Shown here in pieces: positions 52,399 to 59,450 of a DNA stretch of 64,000 nucleotides. The notes under the pieces are model-generated. The model worked only from the letters and a program-made list of their open reading frames with translations, was not told the DNA's origin and did not search any database. Every line of letters begins with the position of its first letter. The first letter of the stretch is position 1. Origin of the DNA: SAR324 cluster bacterium (lineage in GTDB: Bacteria > SAR324 > NAC60-12). The position numbers and the translations under genes were made by a program. The DNA is taken from NCBI GenBank assembly GCA_028281495.1, contig JANQJU010000100.1:124001-188000 (forward strand), in the 5' to 3' direction.

Positions 52399-53766
52399 AT
52401 GCAGATCATCTTAAAACAAGGCATTTGGGAGTATCAAATTCTTAGAGGCTGGGAAAACCACTTACAGGTCACTCCGATGGAGTTTGATGATGTGGGATCA
52501 GCCCGTCGATTTCTAAACCGATTTTCTTCAGACTTAGGAGCGTTGGTTGTATTACGAACCGCAATTTCTCAGTTGCATCCGGGGCTGTTGCACCAACTAG
52601 ATGACTACGAGTTGCTACGTCGTTTTGCAGAGTATTTAGTTTCGGGGCAATTGCGAATGGTTGTCAGTGAGCGCTGGAAAGGAGGGGCTTATACGAGCCA
52701 ACCTTCAAACGCATCCAGTCAGCCAGCGGAAACAGATCCCGATCAGGAGTGGCCGGAAACTGAGGCCACGTCCACATCTTCGTCACCCACGGAAACCACT
52801 CCAGTAACTCAAGAATCAACGCTCACTCCTGGCGAAGCTCCCCGTTTGAGTGGAAGTGCAGCACCGGTTGATGTGGATACGTCTGCATCAACGCTCACTC
52901 CTGGCGAAGCCCCACCTTTGAGTGGGAGCACTCCATCTTCGAGTGGAAGTGCGGAACCGACTGATTCGGGTTCTTCGGCATCAGCGCTCACTCCAGGGAC
53001 AGCTCCACCTTTGAGTGGGAGTGCCCCATCCCCTGATTCAGGTATATCGACAACCGCACCTCTATCGGATATGGCGCCGTCCTTAGATGATTCTAAGCCA
53101 CCCCCACTAACTGAGTTTCCAACGACTCCCCTGACAACAGACCAGGAACCAGCCACCGAGGCCATGGCCCCCCGTTCCGATTCGAAAAAAGAGACCACGG
53201 CTCCCATTGATGAAACAACCGCCGCAAAACAGGCGGCTGTGCTCAAAGAAGCGTCGATGAAAGGATCTCCGTTTTGCGATAGCTGAACGAACGATCCTTC
53301 CTCCGTGAGAGGAAACATCGCTCAACCCCAATCGGAACCATCGGAAACCACACCTCCTATAGATCTGATTCAAGCGGCGAAACAAGACAAGGTGCTCAAA
53401 GAAGCATCGATGAAAGGATCTCCGTTTTGTGATAGCTGAACGAATGATTCCTCCTCCGTGAGAGGAGAAATTCGACGGAAAACAGTATCGGAGCCAACAC
53501 CATGGACGGATCCTATCGAACCCGAAGCGGCTGCAAAGCAAAATGGAGTGTTTAAATCGGCTTCGATGGCAGGTTCCCCATTTTGTGACAGTTGAACAGA
53601 CAATCCATCCTCCGTGGGAGGATCTGTTCCACAGCCTGTTACGAGAGAAACCCCAGATGCCATCGCACCCGCCGTGGGCGCAGCACAAGCTCAGCAGTTG
53701 AAAAAATCAGCAAAACGGGGTTCTCCGTTTTGCAACCCCTGACTGAAAAAAAATTCCTCCGTGTGA
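52399..53766 (+). CDS. Multi-selenocysteine protein candidate: four in-frame UGA, each in a GSPFCxxU motif
   Basis: Read from ATG 52399 to UGA 53764-53766, with UGA also at codons 296, 347, 399 and 448, giving 455 residues if all four are decoded. Residues 1-~95 form a small N-terminal domain (MQIILKQGIWEYQILRGW, ending in FAEYLVSGQLRMVVSE). A Pro/Ser/Thr linker with three LTPGxAPxLSGS repeats reaches ~280. Then four units follow, each with a variable linker, a helix such as AAVLKEASMKG, and SPFC-D/N-S/P-UGA. Conventional reading would give a 295-residue protein and 480 nt of non-coding sequence that keeps frame exactly; that is hard to explain. Each UGA is followed by a hairpin at 17 nt. The UGA replaces the second Cys expected in a C-x-x-C pair, so selenocysteine is the simplest reading. 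No sel genes are in the window. Function unknown; the next gene is a T6SS chaperone-type protein. Confidence 0.8.
53284..53314 (+). promoter_or_regulatory. UGA 1 and SECIS-like hairpin 1
   Basis: UGA at 53284-53286. Stem TTCCTC (53298-53303) / GAGGAA (53309-53314), loop CGTGA (53304-53308). The loop starts 17 nt after UGA and has G at its second position, within the usual limits for bacterial SECIS. Confidence 0.75.
53437..53467 (+). promoter_or_regulatory. UGA 2 and SECIS-like hairpin 2
   Basis: UGA at 53437-53439. Stem CTCCTC (53451-53456) / GAGGAG (53462-53467), loop CGTGA. Compared with copy 1 the outer pair changes from T-A to C-G, a compensatory change. Spacing is again 17 nt. Confidence 0.75.
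53593..53623 (+). promoter_or_regulatory. UGA 3 and SECIS-like hairpin 3
   Basis: UGA at 53593-53595. Stem ATCCTC (53607-53612) / GAGGAT (53618-53623), loop CGTGG. The outer pair is here A-T, a third version of the same covarying pair. Spacing 17 nt. Confidence 0.75.
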
Positions 53767-53770
53767 GGAA
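53740..53770 (+). promoter_or_regulatory. UGA 4, SECIS-like hairpin 4 and terminal stop
   Basis: UGA at 53740-53742. Stem TTCCTC (53754-53759) / GAGGAA (53765-53770), loop CGTGT (53760-53764). Spacing 17 nt. The final in-frame UGA (53764-53766) overlaps the loop and lacks its own PFC motif, so it should end translation. Confidence 0.7.
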
Positions 53771-53819
53771 CTCATTTTTGATGGAATGTTTGATTGAATG
53801 ATCGATGGAAGGAAAGCAT

Positions 53820-54380
53820 ATGCCCCAGTTTTCAGTGCCAGAAAGCTTGAACTTACACTTATGGTCTTTGACCCAAGAGTATCCCGGCGGACGGCTTTGT
53901 GCGTTGCTGGATGGAGCACGAGATGAGCGGATCTATCCGACCGTTGTGCGTTCGGGGGTCGATTATCGGAGCCTGTATCGTGCGGATGTTCCTGAAGTGT
54001 TAGCCGAGTCGGCTCCGTACTTAGTGGAGCTGGAAGATGGCACGCCTTTCACCCAATGGTTACTTCATACAGGTTGGGGGCAAAGTTGGGGGATCTATTT
54101 GATAGCGACCGAAACATTGGATGAGTTGCGAGATCATTTTCGTCAGTTTCTTTCTGCTGAAGATGAAGACGGGAAGCCCTTCTTTTTCCGCTTTTATGAT
54201 CCTCGTGTATTGCGACTTTATTTACCCGCCTGCACTGCTGATGAGTTGGTTCTTTTTTTTGGGCCAGTGCGGCTGTTTGGAGTCGAGAACGAAAAGTCGC
54301 AATACCTCACCTTACATTCTTATCAAGGTGCGCGTCTGGTGCGGGTGTCTTTGGATCTGACTGAACCGTTTTCCACTTAA
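53820..54380 (+). CDS. DUF4123 protein, T6SS effector chaperone family
   Basis: 186 residues from the ATG at 53820, which has GGAAGGAAAG upstream; an ATG at 53805 lacks a site. The DUF4123 pattern is clear: LCALLDGARDERIYP near the start, SAPYLVELEDGTPFTQWLL, the aromatic GWGQSWGIYLIATETLDELR, DHFRQFL and RFYDPRVLRLYLPACTADEL. Known members (Tap-1/TEC) bind a type VI secretion effector and load it onto VgrG or PAAR tips. It lies 53 nt after the selenoprotein frame and is most likely in the same operon. No VgrG, PAAR, Hcp or sheath gene is in the window, so the partner may be the selenoprotein itself. Confidence 0.88.
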   Translation: MPQFSVPESLNLHLWSLTQEYPGGRLCALLDGARDERIYPTVVRSGVDYRSLYRADVPEVLAESAPYLVELEDGTPFTQWLLHTGWGQSWGIYLIATETLDELRDHFRQFLSAEDEDGKPFFFRFYDPRVLRLYLPACTADELVLFFGPVRLFGVENEKSQYLTLHSYQGARLVRVSLDLTEPFST

Positions 54381-54382
54381 TG

Positions 54383-55645
54383 CTATTCTGGTTGTTGAAT
54401 CGAAAGAAAGTGCTGCGTTGCTTCTAATGACGATGAAAGTTGAGCTACTCTGGAGGCGATTTGACACACTCGCTGGTATAACTCACGAAAGGTGACCTCT
54501 TGCACATCGTTCCGCACATGCCGATCATAAGCAATGCCAGAGGTAAACACTTGCATCAGAAGCATTTGTTCCTGAGTGGCGCAAAGGCCGATCACGCCTG
54601 TTGCGGGAAACGTAACATCGTCTTTTCGTTGATAGACATGATGCAATGGAACCGATTTTCCTGATTCGGCGTCTCGAAATTGTGAACGAAAACCATTGCC
54701 AGGTATGTCCAACATAAAATCTGACAGGTTGAGGTTTTGGAGATCGCTTTGAGAATAACGCAGCAAGTTGTTGGCTTTGGGGTTGGAATCCACAATATCG
54801 CCATCTAAGTCATGAATCAAAATAGCGCAGGTCGCTTCGTTCATGAATTCGCGAAAGTTATTCTTGATGGCTTCTAAAGTTTCTTGGGTGTGCTTAGAAG
54901 GCGACATGTCTCGAAAAGTATATAAGGTGCCTTGCACGCTTTCGAGACGAGATGCCACCGGTTGTATCGTAATTTCAACGGGAATTTCTTGTCCATCCGG
55001 TAGCCGGATGACAGGGAAGCTCTGCCATATATCCAGAGTGGCTGCCAAGCCTTTCTGATTCTGAGTATGGCTAGGATCATATAAAGTGTGAATCTTGGTT
55101 CTGAGAATCTCGCTGAGCAGTTTTCCTTTTGCCTCTTCAGGGGGCACGCCGATCCAGCGTGCAGCCACTTGGTTCATGAACTGCACCTTACTTTGGTTGT
55201 CGGTCGCAACCACCGCGCTTTCGACCGCTTCGAGCATAGCGCTGAGCCAGCGATCATGGGCAGCGAGCTTCCGTTCTAAATCGTGCCGCACTAGAGCCAT
55301 TTCAATAGTGGCACGAAGTTCCTCTTGTTTGACTGGCTTTACAAGGTAACCAAACGGTTGAGTCATTTTCGCCTGATCCAGCGTTTCTTTACTGGTATAG
55401 GCTGTGAGATAAATAATAGGAAGCTGTAAGCGTTTGTATATATGATGGGCAGCTTCCATACCATTCATAGCGCCGCGCAATTCGATGTCCATCAACACCA
55501 AATCAGGGGTTTGTGCCTCGGCCACTTCGATGGCCTCTTCTCCGGTGTGTACCACTTCGACGACTGAGTGGCCCATGCCCTCCAACAAACTTTGAATACT
55601 CATTGCAATGATGAATTCATCTTCAACAATTAGGATCTGTCCCAT
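54383..55645 (-). CDS. Response regulator with receiver and PAS domains
   Basis: 420 residues. Residues 1-~120 are a receiver domain (ILIVEDEFIIAMSIQSLLEGMG; Asp in PDLVLMDIELRGAMNG, ~52; IIYLTAYTSKETL; GYLVKPVKQEEL). Two PAS domains follow (~130-255 and ~265-370: LSAMLEAVESAVVATDNQ; FREFMNEATCAILIHDLDG). There is no DNA-binding or kinase domain; the C-terminal ~50 residues are helical (LYQRVCQIASRVAQLSSSLEA). The ATG overlaps the stop of the kinase gene (TAATG), so the pair is translationally coupled. Output is probably by protein-protein contact. Confidence 0.9.
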   Translation of the reverse strand: MGQILIVEDEFIIAMSIQSLLEGMGHSVVEVVHTGEEAIEVAEAQTPDLVLMDIELRGAMNGMEAAHHIYKRLQLPIIYLTAYTSKETLDQAKMTQPFGYLVKPVKQEELRATIEMALVRHDLERKLAAHDRWLSAMLEAVESAVVATDNQSKVQFMNQVAARWIGVPPEEAKGKLLSEILRTKIHTLYDPSHTQNQKGLAATLDIWQSFPVIRLPDGQEIPVEITIQPVASRLESVQGTLYTFRDMSPSKHTQETLEAIKNNFREFMNEATCAILIHDLDGDIVDSNPKANNLLRYSQSDLQNLNLSDFMLDIPGNGFRSQFRDAESGKSVPLHHVYQRKDDVTFPATGVIGLCATQEQMLLMQVFTSGIAYDRHVRNDVQEVTFRELYQRVCQIASRVAQLSSSLEATQHFLSIQQPE

Positions 55646-57993
55646 TATCCTATTCCTTTCCGAAGTTCAGACGTTGGAAAAGTGATCTGAAACGTGGTTC
55701 CCGGTTGTCGAAACAATTCGACCTTTCCCCCTAATTGACCGGCTAACCCTTGGATCAATTTCAGACCTAATGATTTAGACGTTCTTAAGTTGATGGCCTC
55801 TGGTAGACCTTTTCCGTTATCTCGTAAGGTCAGCTGATGGTGGCCATCATTGAGATGCTTCAAACTGACATGAATCTGGCCTTGTTCTCCTGGAGAGAAC
55901 GCATATTTCAAAGCATTGGTCATGATTTCATTCACGATCAAGCCACAAGGGATGGCTTCATCGATCTTGAACCAGATATCGTCCACATCCAGAGTCAGCT
56001 CAACCGGTTGGGATGCTGTGCTATAAGAAGCCAGGATATGATTGGAAAGACTTTCCAAAAAGTCTTTCCCTTGAACGCTTGCGAGGTCCTTGGACTGGTA
56101 AAGTTTTTCATGAATCAATGCCATCGTGTGGATGCGATCTTTGGCCTGTTGAAACAGGTATAGCATCCCTTTATCGAGAATCGTATCAGATTGCAGGCCT
56201 AGAAATGCTGAAATGATCGCGAGGTTGTTTTTGACCCGATGGTGAATTTCTTTGAGCAAAACCTCTTTTTCTTCCAAAGATTTTTGAATCTGAAACCGGC
56301 TATGGCGCAGTTCATCTTCGGCACGGCGCCGCTCCGTTACGTCGCGTAGCACGACCGTATAGATACGTTCACCGTTGAAAGAAAATTGAGAAATGGAGGC
56401 ATCTGCAATGAATTCCGCGCCGTTCCGATGCAAACAGGTGATCTCTCGGGAATCACTCATTTTACGCGCACGAACGTAAGAAGAAGCGTATTGCTTCATA
56501 TGTTCCTGGTGGATGAAGCGAAACCGTTGAGGAATCAGCATATCCAACGGTTGGCTGATAGCATCTTTGGCTTTATAACCAAAAATTTCTTCGGCTCCTT
56601 TATTGAACAAGGTGATGTGGAAATCATCGTTCACGGAAACGATCGCGTCCCCAGCCATGTCAAGGATTCCAGAAAAGCGAGCTTGAGAAGCTTCTAAGGC
56701 AATGGTGCGTCGTTTGACCAGATCTTCCAGGTTGTCGCGGTGGCGTTGGAGTTCTTCTTCCACCTGCTTGCGTTCAGTGACATCAAGCAAAGCCCCCATC
56801 ACGCCTTGCAGATGGCCTTCTTTATCGCGAATCACTTTTCCACGGGAGAGGACCCACCGTACAGTGCCATCGGGGAAGACAACACGATATTCTAAGTCTT
56901 CATACACTCCGGTGAACAAGCTTTTTTGTACGGCCGAGACCACACGGTCGCGGTCTTTCGGATATAAGCCGTCTAGAAACTCGTCGAACGTGGTCGGGGC
57001 GACTTGGCATCCATGTAGCAAACGGGTTTGGTCGTCCCATATCAAAACGTCATGAATCCAAGTCCAAAATCCAATCCCGCCAGCTTCGCGTGCGATTCGA
57101 AGTTTTTCATCACGATCCCGCAAGTCTTGTTGACTGATTTTGAGTTGACCTTCGGCTTCTTGACGTCGGGTGACATCGATGCCCATGCTGAGCAAACCGA
57201 TGATGGTGCCTTCGGAATCCTTAAACGTGTTGTTGTACCATTCGATCAATCGCTCTTTACCCCGTTTGGTAATGATCGGATTGATTTTTCCTCGCACCGG
57301 AATATCCCGAAGCGTCTCGGCAAATTGCTCGCGAACCCGTTCTTGATCCCGTTCTGGAATGAATAATTCGAACCAATCGCGTCCTAGCGTTTCTTCCGAA
57401 CGGTAACCAGACAACTTTTCCAAGTAGGGGTTGATGCGAATTATTTTTCCGAACACGTCCACAAATACAATAATCACTTGGGCGGTTTGGATGAATTTTT
57501 CGATGAGATCTTGCTCCATTTGGAGGGATTGCTCCAGCTGGCGGCGTTCGGTGATATCTTGGGAAATGACAGCCCCAATGGGGATGTTGCCAAGGGCATC
57601 GCGGATAGGAATCACCCGCGTGAGGTAGGAACGATTGTTTCGATTGTATTCTAAGGTGTGACTTTTTCCTTCAAGCGCTGCTCGGTAAAGCGGCTCCCAT
57701 TTTTCAACAGTTTTGGGTGGAAAAATTTCGTAAAGCGTGCGCCCTTCTACAGATTGCTTAGTCAGGCCGCGTTGTTCCAAGCCGCCCCCATCTGCCACTT
57801 GATAGCATAAGTCGTGATCGAACACATAGATAGCAATGTCGGGGAGACTTTGTACTAAGCGATTGTATAAGGTTTCTTTCTGCGTGAAAAAATCCGCTTT
57901 TTCACGTTCGTGCAACTGCTTACGCAGAATACGAATCTCGGCAATCAATTGCTCTTGAGTCTTCTCTTCATCCTGAATGGGGGGGTCCAGCAT
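55645..57993 (-). CDS. Soluble multi-PAS histidine kinase (HisKA_2/HWE type)
   Basis: 782 residues from MLDPPIQ; GGAG lies six bases upstream, favouring this ATG over one six bases earlier. Four PAS domains (~30-150, 155-280, 290-420 and 440-560) contain typical segments such as PDIAIYVFDHDLCYQV, VFGKIIRINPYLEKLSGYRSEE and FSGILDMAGDAIVSVNDD. Phospho-acceptor His is in LLKEIHHRVKNNLAII (~584), the HisKA_2 signature, followed by a HATPase_c domain (IPCGLIVNEIMTNALKYAF; LRDNGKGLP; GLKLIQGLAGQLGG). No membrane helix, so it is cytoplasmic. It is coupled with the response regulator at 54383. Confidence 0.95.
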   Translation of the reverse strand: MLDPPIQDEEKTQEQLIAEIRILRKQLHEREKADFFTQKETLYNRLVQSLPDIAIYVFDHDLCYQVADGGGLEQRGLTKQSVEGRTLYEIFPPKTVEKWEPLYRAALEGKSHTLEYNRNNRSYLTRVIPIRDALGNIPIGAVISQDITERRQLEQSLQMEQDLIEKFIQTAQVIIVFVDVFGKIIRINPYLEKLSGYRSEETLGRDWFELFIPERDQERVREQFAETLRDIPVRGKINPIITKRGKERLIEWYNNTFKDSEGTIIGLLSMGIDVTRRQEAEGQLKISQQDLRDRDEKLRIAREAGGIGFWTWIHDVLIWDDQTRLLHGCQVAPTTFDEFLDGLYPKDRDRVVSAVQKSLFTGVYEDLEYRVVFPDGTVRWVLSRGKVIRDKEGHLQGVMGALLDVTERKQVEEELQRHRDNLEDLVKRRTIALEASQARFSGILDMAGDAIVSVNDDFHITLFNKGAEEIFGYKAKDAISQPLDMLIPQRFRFIHQEHMKQYASSYVRARKMSDSREITCLHRNGAEFIADASISQFSFNGERIYTVVLRDVTERRRAEDELRHSRFQIQKSLEEKEVLLKEIHHRVKNNLAIISAFLGLQSDTILDKGMLYLFQQAKDRIHTMALIHEKLYQSKDLASVQGKDFLESLSNHILASYSTASQPVELTLDVDDIWFKIDEAIPCGLIVNEIMTNALKYAFSPGEQGQIHVSLKHLNDGHHQLTLRDNGKGLPEAINLRTSKSLGLKLIQGLAGQLGGKVELFRQPGTTFQITFPTSELRKGIG

Positions 57994-57999
57994 ACACAT

Positions 58000-58215
58000 C
58001 TCCGTTGGCGTGAATCTCCTCAGCCCCTCAATTCAAACACTCCCCCATTTCACCCCAATCTGATGGTCGGAGTCAATGTGTTTTCCATGTTATTGTCATA
58101 TTGAATAGATTTAGATCCTCGAATAAAAGTATCGTGAAAGACTTTACTATGGTTTTCTGACTCAATTTATGGCGAGGATCTGTTATCCCAGCACAAGAAT
58201 CCCTTGAACTGATCA
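58000..58215. other. Intergenic region between the two kinase pairs, no gene seen
   Basis: 216 bases between the kinase start at 57993 and the response-regulator stop at 58216, both on the minus strand. A G-run (GGGGGGGGG) lies at about 58219-58227 inside the end of the response regulator, coding for PPP. No hairpin terminator was recognised. Confidence 0.3.
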
Positions 58216-59325
58216 TTAGGGGGGGGGGACCGCTGGTTTCGGAAGGTGAAGACATACGTTACAACCGCCCTCTTGCAAGCTTGCGGTCGTCAGGGCCCCA
58301 TTCAGCTTTTCCAGTTGTTCATTGACCGGTTGTAGCTCAAGTGGAATTGTTTCATCGGATACAAATGAGGTGTTTTCTTGCACGACCCCAATTTGGATGA
58401 GTACCCCATTCCCTTCCTCCGATGAATCATCCTGCCGCGCCTGCAACTGCATGCCTTGTCCGGGAGGTAGGCGTTCAAATACATACTCCAATACGTGAAA
58501 TAACATTTGGTCCAACGTGCTTACATCTGTCGGAGCATCCCCGAGGTTGGGAGAAATTTCTTGATGCAATGAACATGTCGGATGTAATTTAAGGAAGGTC
58601 CGGCAGATGAATCCTAGCACTTCATTCAGCCCGAACTTGTACTTAGCCAGTTGGGAAGTGGATGTGGACAGTTTGAGATGCTGGCACAGCTGTTCAGACT
58701 CATCAAACAGCTGGAGGAAGTGGTCCCGAAATTCTGGGGTCAACTGATCGGAGATGGTTTCGAAAAGATGAAATACACGTCCTTGCCAGTCTTCCCATTG
58801 CAAAGCGATTCCTCGTGTAAGCAGGGTGGGTGCTAGCATAGAGTCGGCAGAGGATTTGGATGCCGATTTGGAAAATTGGTCCGACGATGACGAAGCGGTG
58901 TGGCCAGGATCTGAAGGCGCTGCATCGACAGCATGTTTTTTCAAATCCGCCTGATGTTTCGAGATGGCCATGTCGATCGTGGCAAACAGCTCTCGATTTT
59001 TGAACGGTTTGACAATGTAGCCAAATGGAGCCGTTTGTTTGGCGCGTTCCAGCATTTGTTTGTTGGTAAACGAAGTAAGGTAAATAATAGGGAGGTCATA
59101 CTTCTCTAAAACGGCTTGAGCGGTTTCGATGCCATCCAATTCTTCGGTAAGCATGATGTCCATTAAGATGAGATTCGGTTCGAACTCCGGAACTTTTTCC
59201 AATGCCTCGCGTCCTGTATTGGCAACGACCGAAATGTAGCGCTCAGCATCTTCCAAGCAATATTGGATGTCCTCTGCAATGATGGCTTCGTCTTCTACAA
59301 TCAGAATTTTATACTTCTCTGACAT
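58216..59325 (-). CDS. Response regulator with degenerate kinase-like C-terminus
   Basis: 369 residues from MSEKYKILIVEDEA, where GGAGGAGAAA lies directly upstream. Receiver domain 1-~125 (Asp in PNLILMDIMLTEELDG, ~55; IIYLTSFTNKQMLE; GYIVKPFKNRELFA). After a Ser-rich linker a ~200-residue region resembles a decayed histidine-kinase ATPase core: helical part FRDHFLQLFDESEQLCQHL, then LDQMLFHVLEYVFERLPPGQG where an N-box would be, and LEKLNGALTTASLQEGGCNVCLHLP at the end, but no H-box and no clear ATP-binding glycines. It ends in PPP. It could be a sensing or docking domain. Pairs with the kinase at 59436. Confidence 0.8.
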   Translation of the reverse strand: MSEKYKILIVEDEAIIAEDIQYCLEDAERYISVVANTGREALEKVPEFEPNLILMDIMLTEELDGIETAQAVLEKYDLPIIYLTSFTNKQMLERAKQTAPFGYIVKPFKNRELFATIDMAISKHQADLKKHAVDAAPSDPGHTASSSSDQFSKSASKSSADSMLAPTLLTRGIALQWEDWQGRVFHLFETISDQLTPEFRDHFLQLFDESEQLCQHLKLSTSTSQLAKYKFGLNEVLGFICRTFLKLHPTCSLHQEISPNLGDAPTDVSTLDQMLFHVLEYVFERLPPGQGMQLQARQDDSSEEGNGVLIQIGVVQENTSFVSDETIPLELQPVNEQLEKLNGALTTASLQEGGCNVCLHLPKPAVPPP

Positions 59326-59379
59326 TTTCTCCTCCTTTCCCAACCCAGATGATTTCCCGTTTTATCGAAATTGATTGAC

Positions 59380-59450
59380 CTTCATTTCATCTCAAAGAAT
59401 GTTGTTTTTTATTTCACCCCAAAGAATGTTGTCTTTCATTTCACCTCAAA
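59380..59450. repeat. About 27-bp tandem duplications of a gene end
   Basis: ATTTCAYCYCAAAGAATGTTGT occurs twice after the kinase stop, and its first part (ATTTCACCTCAAA) is also the 3' end of the kinase gene (complement of FEVK-stop). The kinase end was thus duplicated into the spacer. Confidence 0.75.

Noticed and set aside
52399..53286. The selenoprotein gene as an ordinary 295-residue gene followed by non-coding repeats
   Set aside because: Three further units keep exact frame, the same C-terminal motif and the same UGA, with hairpins that covary. Dead repeats would not show this.
53298..53314. Rho-independent terminator instead of SECIS
   Set aside because: No U-tract follows, the hairpin is copied four times at constant distance from UGA and the frame continues through it.
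53107..53688. Open frame of 193 codons on the minus strand opposite the UGA repeats
   Set aside because: It is the mirror of the repeated PFC units, has an odd Arg/His/Phe composition and no Shine-Dalgarno site. The plus strand has the conserved motif and covarying hairpins.
53284..53766. UGA reassigned to Trp or Gly in this genome
   Set aside because: UGA is the stop of many ordinary genes in the window, for example those ending at 6122, 13722 and 37258.
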